Shown: piece after piece, positions 20,994-32,610 of the stretch
Position numbering within the stretch: position 1 is the stretch's first letter
How the letters are laid out: each line of letters starts with the position of its first letter
Assembly: GCF_004379255.2 (NCBI RefSeq)
Contig: NC_056049.1
Span: forward strand, 17,282,063 to 17,346,062
Direction of reading: 5' to 3'
Source of the DNA: Salvia splendens
Taxonomy: Eukaryota > Streptophyta > Magnoliopsida > Lamiales > Lamiaceae
Length of the DNA stretch: 64,000 bases
Notes under the pieces: generated by a model
The model's input: the letters and a program-made list of their open reading frames with translations, nothing else
Databases searched by the model: none
Told to the model about the DNA's origin: nothing
Translations under genes and position numbers: made by a program

Positions 20994-21388
20994 GAGTACT
21001 CTCTAGTCCCGTTAAAAATGAAACAATTTCCTTTTTTGGATTGTCCCATTAAAAATGAAATATTTCTTAAAATGGAAACATCCCTATCTCTACTTTTTCA
21101 TCTCTCTTACTTTACTCTCTCTTCATTAACTCACAGACGAAATGAATTTTATTAAATACAACAAGGGTGTACAGAACACCATTACACTACATGATGGTTT
21201 ACACAACACTAGCACAACACTACAAATCTTTGAAGACACGCCCCAAAATACTCTCTTGGATGACACCTCAAGAGATACACACCTCACACACTTAACTGTC
21301 CATGTACACGCAACACCTACTTGTACACAACTTTCCCATATTTATAACTAGCTTAAGTCGATAGAGATAATTTATTCAATAGCAAGTA
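20994..21388 (-). repeat. probable 5' LTR of copia copy 2
   Basis: Adjacent to the primer site. The minus strand has a TATA box (ttataaatat, plus 21337-21347) and starts near 'ttgctattgaataaatt'. The part nearest the primer site contains 'aaaatgaaa' repeats that may be a separate Stowaway-like fragment ('tactctctagtcccg'). Confidence 0.5.
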
Positions 21389-21579
21389 CTCCCTCCGTCT
21401 TAAGAAAGTTGGAGTTTGGATCTCCTGCTGTGTCTAATAGCACAACAGGGGATGATGTTCCATATAATTGGTTGTATGGAACAACATCTCCTACTGGGCT
21501 ATCAGCCATAACATGAGATCCACCCAAAAAGTTGAGGCTAAACTTCTAGGCACAGAGATTAAGAAATTATGTTGAATAT
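21389..21579. other. MITE-like fragment with one Stowaway-type end
   Basis: Starts with 'tactccctccgtcttaagaa', a Stowaway-like terminus, but the matching other end is not found before the Athila-like LTR begins. It contains a foldback with 'ggatgatgttccata' and 'tggaacaacatctcc'. Confidence 0.45.
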
Positions 21580-21787
21580 TGATAAGGCTCGTTTCATGCA
21601 TAGTTTTTATGGTGGTTAATATACTAAATTTGGTAGATAACACGAAGAAAAGTGGAGTTTTAGTGTGCACGATTGAGAATTTGCTAAGTGACGATGCGAC
21701 TTGATCAAGTGAGAACAGAAGCAAAAAATAGCCTAGAGGTGGAGCAAACTGATCAATTTGGCAAGAGGTGGAGTGATTGAGCCTGAC

Positions 21788-23408
21788 TGTCACGCCCGCA
21801 TTTTCTAAGGATAGAAAACACGGTTTATCACGACTAGGGGAGGATTAAAGAAGCGGGGAAGAAAGGGGGAAAACAACGCAACTCGACCATAGCTCGAAAC
21901 AAATGGGAATAGCTCGAATAAAAATCAGAGTATCTCAACAATCAACAACTCAAGAATGAATACTATCTCAACGATACAAGAACTCAAAAGAAGAACAACT
22001 ACTTAACGGAAGCATTTGAGAGAATGAATATGCCACGTATGAAGACATGACACATTCTACACACTTAAGTTTCTTCAACGGTCTTGCTCAACACCCACCG
22101 CACCCGTCATGCTCAACCTGCACATTTTTAAAAAGAAATGCAGGGCTAAGTACTTGATGCACTCAATGGACTCATGCCGAAAACATTTTATAAAATGATA
22201 TTTATCATGCCACCATTGAGTGACCTTGGGGTTTTAACTTTAGAAATCGCCCAAGACACTAAAATCATTTCCATTGTAAAACTCGTGACTGCAGTCATTT
22301 TCCCATAGATGTCTACCATATCTGATCCATTGATGACAAATATTCATATCATTTTCACATAAAAATATACTTTGGGCATTGCCCTTATTTAAAAAGAAAG
22401 TCCACCTCAAACGCTTAACTCCTCAATCACTTTTCGTTCTCACAGCAATCGACGTGCACAAATTTACCCTTTTCGATCTAACACGATATGCAAAAATTAG
22501 ACTTTGCAAAGTAAATAAATTTAACAATGTATGCATCCTAAGTGTGTGCTCAATTTATCCTTCGCTCATATATAATAAAACATATTTATCAATTACCCAC
22601 TTTAAAACTATTATACACTAAAACTAATTGACCCCATAAAATAATATAAGTAATAGTGCTCAAACAATTAAAATTAGAGAAAGAAAAAGGGTCAGCAGCA
22701 ACGTATACACTCCGTACCCAAACTAATTTCTCTTCCTCTATCACAACAAACAAGAATGGCCCACTAAATTAAAAGAAGACAAGTAAAGTATACTCCTTCT
22801 CACCACCATCGTTTATCTCTCATAAATCTCAAAAAAAAATTTAAAGCAGCTCCAACATCACAATTCGTCTATCCCTCATCTCTAACGCCCTTGTCTCAAT
22901 TTTCATCTCATATTCCCGAATCAGAAGCAACAAGCTCATCTCCCTTTCTATCTACTACCTTAAGAATTAAGGAACACACCCATTGCTACTGTCACTGCCC
23001 CTCCGTCGCCGCTGAGCTCCAACCAGCTCAGCCTCCGTCGCCGGCGACGCTACTTCTCACAACCGGTAAGTCCTTCTCCTTTACCCCATTCTAAACCTTT
23101 ATTAAATTTCTGATTATTCGATTCAACTATTTTTAGGCAGTCCCGGAATATTTAATATTGGAATTGGAAAGAAATCAAAAGGGAAACTTCTATCGGTATT
23201 AAAGATTGAAGTTTTAGGAGGAGGGTATTATTCAACAAATTGCAGAAATTCAATTGGTGGACTACCGTAAATGTATATGCCATGGAAGATTTCATAAAAT
23301 AAAAGAGGATATACCTTCAATTGGATAGGATAATTTGCAATTGCTGGAACTATTTTCGTTGTGCTCCTCTTCTCAGATTTGGAATTAATGGAGAAAATGG
23401 TGGGAAGA

Positions 23409-23441
<33 letters not shown>

Positions 23442-23622
23442 GCAAAAAAAAAGATAGATATCGATGGATTTAGATGAGGGAGAGATTTTTAGGGAAGATG
23501 AAGATATGGGGAAATCATTTGGTGATGAGGTTTGGAGAAATATATTTGACCAAGTCAACTAGGAAAAGATTTAATTAGATTACTTTAAATTTTTTTTTCT
23601 CCCTTTTTTCTCGGGTGTTACA
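21788..23622 (-). mobile_element. chromovirus (Tekay)-type solo LTR with CTGAC target duplication
   Basis: 1835 bp beginning TGTCACGCCC and ending GGGTGTTACA on the plus strand, with perfect 5-bp duplications CTGAC at 21783-21787 and 23623-23627. No internal region remains, so it is a solo LTR left by LTR-LTR recombination. It shares the 'tgcagggctaagtac...tgccgaaaac' block (22138-22193) with three other LTRs in this window, which sets its orientation as minus by comparison with the Tekay element at 54.5 kb. A (TA)n run lies near 23412-23440. Confidence 0.9.
22147..22165 (-). other. conserved LTR hairpin (copy in the 21.8-kb solo LTR)
   Basis: The sense (minus) strand gives a 7-bp stem UGAGUGC/GUACUUA around a 5-base loop, using two G-U pairs. 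On the opposite strand these two pairs would be A-C mismatches. Confidence 0.65.
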
Positions 23623-23950
23623 CTGACGGTCGTGCCTTTTTCTCCTTCAAAAATCATGTTTCGGCAAAATTAACTCGCCAAAACAGCGCACCCGGCCGCT
23701 TCAATTTATAAGGGTAAAACTCACTCGGCCGCGTAAAGCTTTTTCAACCCCTTACTGGAAGTCCAACGTTGTATCACTTGTACCCGGCCGCTTGAATTTA
23801 CAGGGTAATAATTCACTCGGCAGCGTGAAACTTTCTAGACAGCGCAATGTTTTTATAACAGCCATAAATTCTTCTACTGAACTCCGATTGAGACGTGCGA
23901 GATACCCACACGAAGCTCTTTCAAAGAAGAAGAGATTGATATGCATTAGG

Positions 23951-26769
23951 GGCTGATTGGACTTCAAAATCTCCAGTAAAATTGTCTCAAACTAAGGCTG
24001 CTGCACATCCATATATTTTGTATATTTTTCTACACATTCTTAACAAAATGATCAACATACCAACATAATAGAGAAGTAGATATAAACACGCCCAATAATA
24101 GACGAAATATGATTAAATTCATACAAAACCACCCTCTAAAACCATGTAAAATCCAAGTATGTCACTTACTATACCTACTTTTTATTGTTCTCCCTTACTT
24201 CACCAATTTTCTCATTAGAACCAGTACCGTCCACAAATGTAAGTATCTGTTTCAGGATTTTAGTTCCAAAATATATGTACTAGTAACTGTCGGACATGAA
24301 TGCGTCTATTTCGCTTGCAAACTCTAGGCGGGCTTTAGAAATTAGAACTAAGGTACTCTCCCATGGGCTTTAACAAATCGGCCCAGAAACTATCACGCTA
24401 TTGGGCTCTGAAGCCCTGGCCCATGTGTTATTCAGTAGTACTCCATTTTATATTGAAAACAGGGCTAGATCACTAGAATGTGTAATGACTTCGAGGCAAT
24501 TCTAAATAAGTTAGGCTCCATTAGTTTGATGTTAATGGTGAAAGTAAAATTATGTTTAAAACAAGCTTAACCAAAGAAAATTATGTTTAAAACAAGCTTC
24601 ACCCTTGCCTAAGCTTCAATTGCGTCAGAGATCACGTTCTTGAACAACGATAAGCGTATAATTAATACTCATCGCCTTTATGTTCAGTAACTCTCACTCA
24701 GCAAATCCTTCTTCTCCTACTTTTCTTTCAGCGTCTGGCATAAGTCATTACCATTGATGTAGTCCTCAATCTGCCTAATGAAATTTTAATTCATAAAACT
24801 TTTCAACTGAAATTTTTCCATCATCCATCGTTGTTATTGCTTCCTCTGAATCTCATCTCTAGATGTCAATTCCTACGAAGTTACAAATTACGAAACGTAA
24901 TCAATATTGCACAAGTCATGAATCTTTCACTACGGACAAAACATATTGCACACCTCACAATTACAATGAGAAAAACTGTTTATAAGAAAGGAAAAACTGT
25001 TTATAAGAAAGGACAAACCCTTAACCAACATAATCCTAATCTAACTACACTTCTTACTAATTCTGAACTCTAATTCTAACTTCATCATAACTCCATAATC
25101 CGCCTCCAAAAAATAGACTAGTTTTCCCATTTTGGATCGTCCTCCAAAATTATAGACAAAGTCTAAATAAAGAAAGTTTTGAACTAGTATAGCATGGATC
25201 CCACAATCCGCTAATACTACTTCCACTACTTTTTCCCCTCTCTCTTATTTTATCAATTGCAAATTAAAAGTCGTGTCATATACAACTTTGTTAATTTTTT
25301 AGGACATAAGGAGTATTATTTTCATTATCAAAACAATAGTACAAGGTTTATGAAAATATATTCATCCTAACACCAAAATAATCATAACAATGTAAGATCT
25401 GATCACAAAATATCTTTCAACTACTAATCAAAGGTCTACAAATATATTAAGGAGATTGTTCAGTTTATCAGATATGGCCAGATTAGGGTGGTTCCATATC
25501 TGATCAAATTCTGTTGTTCAGTTTGTGTGTGACATTTCTGGCCGGCCCAAGGTATGGGGCTCAGCCTGCAACTGTTCATCAGAATTGCTCCTGAAGTAAT
25601 ATTGGCAAATGGGTGGTTTTCAATTCTTGAGAGCCTAGAATTGAGGGACTTGGACACCAAAAAGTCATTTTTGCCCCCTAATTTTTAGATTCCCCTCCAA
25701 ATCGAGAATTTTAGCTCACGTTCTTGAGGAGTGTTTTTGGAGAATTTTAGTGATGAGTGGTATTTTTGTCTACACACCTAAAACACTACTTCTGGACTAC
25801 ACCAAAACTCGCCCAATTCATACTAACTTAACACCATATTTATTTCTGCTGTGGTGGGCCACCCTCTTCCCAATTCTTCTCCATATCCAAATCCTAAGTG
25901 GTCCCGATAAATAATGTGATGCAGGAGTGTCTTCCATTTTCATCCGTCCACCACTAGGAAGATGTAGGGTTGATAACATATCTAGAGATGAAATTTTATA
26001 AATAAAATTGTTCATAAAATTCCATCCCTTAATGAGATATCAATCCTACCAAACATGCCTTTATTGTTTATGGTCTTTGTCGTTTTTAAAAGGGTAAAAG
26101 GGACTGGGGAACTTGGTTTTTACCTAATTTTTGGGATTTTGTTTATAAAATTCTATTCCTAGATGAGTTATCAACTCTACCAAACATGCCTTTAGTGTTT
26201 ATGGTATTTGTCATTTTTAAAAGGGAATGGATAACTTGGTTTTTACCTATTTTTTGGATTAATACATAAATTTAAATATTGTTGTGATAATTTCACAATT
26301 CAAATTTTAGTACAAATTAAATTGATACGAGCAAAATTGAATTTGACGTGGCACCACTCCAATAAAAACACGACGTTGTTGAAACTTGTCTGTGTGAAAA
26401 TATAATTGGAGTAAAATTCCATTAAAATTGTGTTAAAAATATTAGGGTTAATTAGGTCAATTTATAAATATTGTGGCATAAATAATAAGAAAATAGAAGA
26501 GAAAATAGATAAAAATTCAAAAATCCATTATTCTGAAAAATTCGTATGCCACGATCCCGTATTCTGAAAGGTCAGCAAATTTAATCCCAAATTTCGAAAG
26601 GCTTACCAATTGAGACTTTTTTCCGAAATCCCTCAAATTTCAGGGATGGAGAGAGTATAATAAATGGAATTTATTATTGCAGAATTTCTCAATTTGGAAA
26701 AGTAGGCATGTGATAATAATTGTAAAACGGGCCAGGTTCTTAACTTCTTTTATATCAATGATTTTTTTG
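23951..26769. other. AT-rich intergenic DNA with short repeats and MITE relics
   Basis: No convincing gene. Visible items: GGCCCA/TGGGCT boxes at 24362-24425 (promoter-like, with no gene attached); a duplicated 'aaaattatgtttaaaacaagctt' near 24550-24600; a 20-bp tandem repeat 'aaaaactgtttataagaaagg' near 24971-25012; a degenerate Stowaway-like segment at about 25085-25313; two diverged ~125-bp tandem copies at about 26010-26265 ('accaaacatgcctttantgtttatgg'); and a Stowaway-like right end 'cagggatggagagagta' near 26640-26658. Confidence 0.55.
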
Positions 26770-26839
26770 TTTGGAAAAGATTGTGCATGGTTTATGTGTA
26801 AAACTAGTATTGAGTGAAAGTTCGTGTATTGACAAACAG

Positions 26840-27068
26840 GTGTTTTATCGCGAGAGGCTAAACGGTTACTATGGCGTGGCCGTGTTCATTTTTGGTTGCA
26901 ATCTCATCTACTACCGAGACCATAACGTTTTTTATGGTGAAATACCGGTATGATTTTTTGCGTTACGCCTTCTTCTGTCTGAATTTATTCGGAGGCATTG
27001 CTATGGTAGAGAGTGTGATGATGATTGTGGCTTCACTAGTCCCTAACTTCTTGATGGGGAGCCTCTAA
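26840..27068 (+). pseudogene. fragment of an ABCG half-transporter membrane domain
   Basis: After an acceptor-like 'gacaaacag' the frame reads [17 protein letters not shown] shift into the next frame then gives '[20 protein letters not shown]', '[20 protein letters not shown]' and '[12 protein letters not shown]' before a stop at 27066-27068. These are hallmarks of the ABC2-type transmembrane domain of plant ABCG (WBC) half-transporters of the ABCG11/12/15 group, which export wax, cutin or related lipids. Compared with the family, roughly ten residues between 'GVAVF' and 'FLVAIS' are lost together with a frameshift. No nucleotide-binding domain (Walker A or signature) occurs nearby. It is a one-exon relic, probably carried or left behind by rearrangement. 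Confidence 0.8.
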
Positions 27069-29330
27069 ATGGTCATCAACTGCGTCAGTTTCATTTCCAA
27101 TTATTAGTGACTATAGTCCTCCCAGTTAAATGACGCACTTCTTTTAAATAAAAAGATTTAAAATAGTACGTCAAGAGGGTGAATAAAATAAGAAAAACAT
27201 CTTTCATTCGGCTCTTACAGCTTGCTATGATCTGTCCACGGAAGATCAACATAGTATGACTGTGAACTTTTTGGGAACTCCCTATATGCTTTCGAGTGGA
27301 AACGTGGTCCTGCATTCCAACCTGAAGATCCGCCCTTGGCGGCTGCTCGGCGTTTTGTGCTGACAAGAATGATACCGGCTTCAGAGATTGCCACTTCAAT
27401 GGTTGTTTCCATCAACATCTATAAGTTCTTTTTCCCCTTCAATTCTCAAAAGAGAGAAATAATTAAGTGAATATGCATTTCCAACTCATGTAAATATTTT
27501 AACATCACAATGACTCATTAGTAACAGTTCCTGATAATTTTGTGTAAAATTCAGGATTAATTATCTAATCTTCTATCCATATCTTTATTGATTTTATCAA
27601 GTGATTATCATATTTGAAAGTCGTCAAATGTATCCCAATCTTTCCAACTTATCAACTGTATTGTAATCTTTTGGAACTAATTGCTAACTATATCAACCGT
27701 CAATGTTATAGATCAGGGGCGAATCCAAAATTTATGGTTTGGGTACAAATTGTAACAAATAATTATGAGATAAATAAAATTCCATTAAACAATACAAAAA
27801 AACATGCCAATTACCAAGGGTTTTACTGATGACACAATGTCCGTAATTTACCTACAGATTACCAAGGGATTTGCTTGTAATATTTTCGACATTATTTCCA
27901 GCACATTTCTGATGGAATTTGGCGCGTTGATATTTCCAACGTATGATTCCGTGGGTAAAGTTATTATTTTATTCTAGTAATAATAATAATTACTAGTATT
28001 ATTTTAAAATTCCAGAATTCTAATTTCCGAGGAATGCCGAATGCTTGCCGTTGGGAAATTTAGAATGCTATTTACCGGGATTCTGCTGTTTCACTTTTCT
28101 ACTCTTTTTAACCCTATCTCTCTCCATCGTTCTTCCCCTCCAATCTGTGGAATCCGACGCCGACCGATTGCTGTAAAATATCTCTACATACTGTTGTAAG
28201 TTAATCACAAGTATGATGTGGTGAAATAATGTATGGCAGATCCATTCGGTAATTATGAAGCCAATACTCACCAAGTTTGGTTGTTTTTTGTCTGTGATAA
28301 CGTTTTAGGTTTCCAATTGGAGCATATGGATTATAGTCATTCAAAATTCTACTACTATTTAGTTTCTGATTAGATTTTTTTATTTGTTTGTGAATGGGAA
28401 GGGGAGGCAGTTGTTGATGCTCACAACTGGAGAAATGCGTATTTTCTGCAGTAAGTCATATAGTGTTTTCGGTTTTCCTATGCGATTTTAGCATCAGTTG
28501 GATAAATAGATAGCAATTTGATGGAATTTTGTGGTTCAGTTTTTGCTATATGTAGAAAGTTGAATTTGTCTTGATCTGGAAATGGAGAAATCTCTCTCAT
28601 ACTTATCAGATATTATAGTATCTATTTGAAGATTATTCTTATGTGTAAATTTTATGTTCTTCCTGTAGATGTATTTAATGTGATTGCATTGTTAAATTCT
28701 TTTGCTAAAATCAGTTTCCCAAACAAAAACCATGTGAAGTTAGCTCAACAAAAACAATATGTTCTTCCTTTTTAAGCTTTGCCGAAGTTGATTCAGAGAA
28801 CTATATTTTCCTTTCTTGTGCTAGAGATATTTGGAACATAGTAGGATAAGAGAAGTGGATGATTGCAGAATCAGGGACAAGCACGAATAGAAGAGTCGAA
28901 TGAGTCAGATGACATAGGTAGCCTCTTCCTTCACTTTCAATTTAAATATAAATTTTGCAAAAAGGACAGCATACACCAGCTCTGAGAATTTATCATCATC
29001 TTGTTCTTCATATTTCATACAGTACAACTCTTCATATTTTCGTGTAATCTATCTTGTTCTTCATATTTCACATTCTCTTTGATTAATATTATTATGAGGT
29101 TTGAAAATGTCTAATGAACCTTCAATGTTTCCAGTTGTTCAGCTAGATGGAAATTATATTACATATAAGGAATGTAAGAAAATAGCTCTCTCTGTTCTAG
29201 TATTTGAACTCAGCCCAAGACCTGAAACTTGAACTGTTAGTTTTCTAATTTACTCATTCTTGTATGTTCTTATATTAGTTATATATTATAATCGAGAAAA
29301 ATTTTTTTTGTTGTAGGACACTTTAAACAT
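27069..29330. other. intergenic DNA without a recognisable gene
   Basis: AT-rich. A sequence like a hAT-type MITE terminus ('caggggcgaatccaaaattta') lies at about 27714, without a clear partner. Two 'attaccaaggg(a/t)ttt' blocks occur at about 27813 and 27865. The minus-strand frame at 27215-27418 is open for 67 codons, but I recognise nothing in it. The T/C-rich block near 28080-28140 looks like a leader, but no coding sequence follows. Confidence 0.45.
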
Positions 29331-29339
29331 TCCATAAAA

Positions 29340-29560
29340 GGGGTTGTTTTTTAATAGTTTCCCACAAAGGGAGTGACGCATGATAGACATGTGTTTCTGT
29401 TAATGAAGCGCAAGACGAAGATGCGTTTTCAGTGTAAGACGCATGTAATATATGCGTCTATAAGACGACGCATAACTTTTATACGTTTTAGGCTAAAGAC
29501 GCATGATACTCATGCGTTTTTCTGAGGGACTCATGTTGCTCATGTGTCTTTCAACGAAAA
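29340..29560. repeat. cluster of 'gacgcat' direct and inverted repeats
   Basis: About ten variants of 'gacgcatg' or 'atgcgtc' occur in 200 bp, for example 'gacgcatgatagacatgtg', 'gacgcatgtaatatatgcgtc', 'gacgcatgatactcatgcg'. Subterminal repeats of CACTA, hAT and Mutator transposons look like this, but no terminal repeat pair is identified. Confidence 0.6.
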
Positions 29561-29689
29561 TAAAATCCTCCAAAACAAAACATAACAGAACCGAGAGAGA
29601 GAGGCAGCACGCAGCAGGGAGGTTCAGGCGATTTTCCGACGAATCCGACAATTGTGGTCATTTTCTTCAATATTCTGGTATTCCTCCCT

Positions 29690-29770
29690 TATTTTGTGTA
29701 GGTTTTCCCCAATTTTATAAGTTAGGGTTCATTTTGTGTAGGTTTTCCCCAATTTTATAAGTTAGGGTTT
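29690..29770. repeat. 39-bp tandem duplication
   Basis: 'ttttgtgtaggttttcccca' followed by 'attttataagttagggtt' occurs twice in direct succession with one difference at the junction. Confidence 0.9.
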
Positions 29771-30281
29771 AATTTAAAATTGCTCAATTTGGTCCAATGA
29801 TTTGTTGTTTCGTTAATTTTAATGGCTTTTATATACATTGTTCATTGTTAATTGCTCCATTAGTTGTTGTTTTGTTAAGTTATGGAGAGTTCATGAAAGT
29901 GTTGTTGTGACTTTGATAGGTTTGTCAATATTCATCCTATTATATTGTGATAATGTTGAATTAGATGTGGGTATATTATTTTCTTGTTGGAATGTTGAAT
30001 TATGTGAAATAACTTTGCAAAGTTAGATGTCAGTTTAACTTCTAGTAAAAATTATATATGAATTTAGATGTTAAATAGTTTTGTAAAATTAGAGAGGTGA
30101 AATTCTAATTTATAATGTCTAATTGTTGTGGATATGAGTCGACAAGGGGTGTAGGTCATCAATTGAATTATAATATTGTGTGATATTAATGTTGAATTTG
30201 AAATTATATATTTTATTTCTAAAATTTATATTAGATGTGAATTTGAAATTATATGGTTTATATGTTGATATTGTATAGATG
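29771..30281. other. AT-rich intergenic DNA
   Basis: No gene-like frame. Repeated 'ttagatgt' and 'gaatttgaaattatat' text occurs near 30195-30255. Confidence 0.5.
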
Positions 30282-30584
30282 TGATAAAGCTCGTTTCATG
30301 CATTGGTTTTTGGGTTAAATTCTGTGTTTTTGGAACACTAATGAATCTTTCTAAGTTCAGGTGCATAATAAATCTGTCGGACCCTGTAGTTTGTGTTAAT
30401 TGACCTGGCAGATGTAAAAGAGATGAATTTTGAAGTGAAACATCAGAAGTCGTCGCTCGGACTTAGGAGAATCAAGAAGTTGGCGACATGAGCAGAATGG
30501 AGCAAGAGCAGACTTTAAAAGATCTTATTCAGGGGCACAAGCGTAAATTCACCAAGAAGATGCCCTAGGGATCAGAGCCTTACC

Positions 30585-30592
30585 TATATAAA
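30585..30592 (+). promoter_or_regulatory. TATA box of the Athila copy 2 LTR
   Basis: TATATAAA in 'ttacctatataaagagctc', about 300 bp into the LTR, in the expected orientation for transcribing the element. Confidence 0.6.
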
Positions 30593-32011
30593 GAGCTCAA
30601 CATTGAAGAATGGAGATATCACTTGAGGGAGGCATCTAGCATAACTTCAGCTCACTCACTTAGCTCCACACTTCAAACACGTTTCAGTTGCTGTGTACTT
30701 GGATATGGGGTGAATTCTGGCTACCGTTGTGGTTTTAGTCCTTTTGCTGTTGTGTAACACCACCCTGCGTGGGCGAAGAAACAATATTTTACCTTGCTTT
30801 GTTTAGTTCTCGTTTTAAGTACTTGTCGGTTTTTAGCTTAGTAGTTTCTGTTTCTGACTCGGATCTACTGGAATCAAGCTTAGTTCTAAATATTATGGAA
30901 GTTTCTGTTGATTTTTGTTGGATCTCGTGGAGTTGATGTGTGTTTGCTGCTTTTCTATTTAGTATTTGCTGTCTGTTGGATGTTTGGATTTGGGATCTGT
31001 TGGATTGTGGTTGGAAGTGGTGGATCTGATTATGGAGACGTTGGGATTTTTGTGAATCATGGTGGATCTGGAGTTTGCTATTTAAATTTTGCATAATTAT
31101 GGTTGTTACTGTTGAATCTCGTATTTGCTAGGCCCAGTAGTTTAGATCTGTCGAGTTTAGTCTTAAATTCCTTGTTTAAATTCATATTTGGATCTTGCTC
31201 TGTTTTCATGGTGGTTTATGCTGTGTTTTACTCTGTTATTCCCATTTGATTCATGAAGAAGACGAAGTTTGTTAGTAGTTAGAATCAGATCTGCTCATGT
31301 TTTTATTTTCTGCTTGTCTTTTGTGCTTTTTTGCAGCTTTTCCAGAACCTGGTCACTTAGAGAAATTTGGTCCCCACTTTCTGTGCTAGTTTGTTTAGCC
31401 ATTTTAGGAAAGTCAGTTTAGTCCCCGATTTGTTTGATTCTGTTTCTCAATTTATTTTTAGCATTCTGAGTCATGCTTGTGCCGTACGTACCCGTTTCCT
31501 GGACCCATGTCACGACCGCCCATACTAGGGGTACTACAAACGCGGCGATCGTGAGACAAACATGCAAGGGTAGCCTTTTATTGAAAACTTAATTAACTTA
31601 AAGGATGAAGAAAACGTTTTCTTTTTGTTTTAAGGGGGCTTAAAGTTATAACTTTGCTATTTAATAAAACAACATATGATAAACACTTTTAAAGGAAACA
31701 GCGGAGAAAATAGTTATTTAAAACCCAATCAATTTCTAAGAAAACATGTAGTCTATTTCACGTGAAAGACATCATTTTCAGACAATAATGTAAATAGACG
31801 TTTAAAACTTAACACGACCAAAACATGCTCAACATAGTGCGAAAAGGATTTAAGTATTGAAACATGATTCAAAACCTAGCAGCAGAAATAAGGTTCAAAG
31901 GGAGAGTCAAGGATCACGCCTATGTATGAAGACACGACGCATCCTAAGGCTAGCTCAACATCCTCTGCAACATCCTACTCAACCTGCACATAAGAAAATA
32001 ATATGCAGGGC

Positions 32012-32030
32012 TGAGTACTTGATGTACTCA
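32012..32030 (-). other. conserved LTR hairpin (copy in the 31.5-kb solo LTR)
   Basis: TGAGTAC-TTGAT-GTACTCA on the plus strand: a perfect 7-bp stem. It sits between 'atgcagggc' and 'atgggctcatgccgaaaaca', 495-540 bp from the LTR's sense 3' end. Confidence 0.7.
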
Positions 32031-32610
32031 ATGGGCTCATGCCGAAAACATTTTAATAAGTTATGTCATCCATACCAGTGATCTCGAGTTTTATATAGTA
32101 AGAAATATCACGAGAACACAAAAATCCAAGTCTGGCCAGACAATTTATCTCCTCATTTTCCACATCAATCAATCAATCACATCCTCTTACCATAGTGCGA
32201 CGAAAGTGTGGCCACACTATTCGCCCACGAGACCGGCCGACTAGCAAGGACGGCTCACGATCCCCTCTGTGTACACAGCCTGATAGGGTTTGCGGCCCTA
32301 CTCAGACCCGAATTCGTTTATCATAGCCCTATAGCCTAATGGAGCGAACTCACAAACTAGGCATCAAGCACAATCTCAACATAGCCCTATAGCCTAACGG
32401 AGCAAGCTCAAACGAACTAGGCATCAGGCAAAAATCTCAACATCAAAACAATCACGGCATGACATAACACTTTAAACCACCCTTATAACACCACATCATA
32501 TTTTCGGAAAAATAAAGAGGTTTGAAAAGAAAGCCCACCTCGATCGCTTAGCAAATTCACAATCCAACTTATGGCAACTCTCGTTCCTCGAGTTCATGAA
32601 TACACAATCA

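Larger units (their letters stand above)
21580..23950 (+). repeat. Athila-like LTR fragment, split by a solo LTR
   Basis: Its first 20 bases, TGATAAGGCTCGTTTCATGC, match the start of the Athila copy 2 LTR at 30282 except for one base. After about 208 bp it is interrupted by the element at 21788-23622 and resumes at 23628. The resumed part has two variants of 'acccggccgcttnaattta' and 'cactcggc(c/a)gcgtgaaa'. The right end is uncertain. Confidence 0.55.

Noticed and set aside
27215..27418. 67-codon minus-strand frame beside the ABCG fragment
   Set aside because: No recognisable family, no splice context, and length expected by chance.
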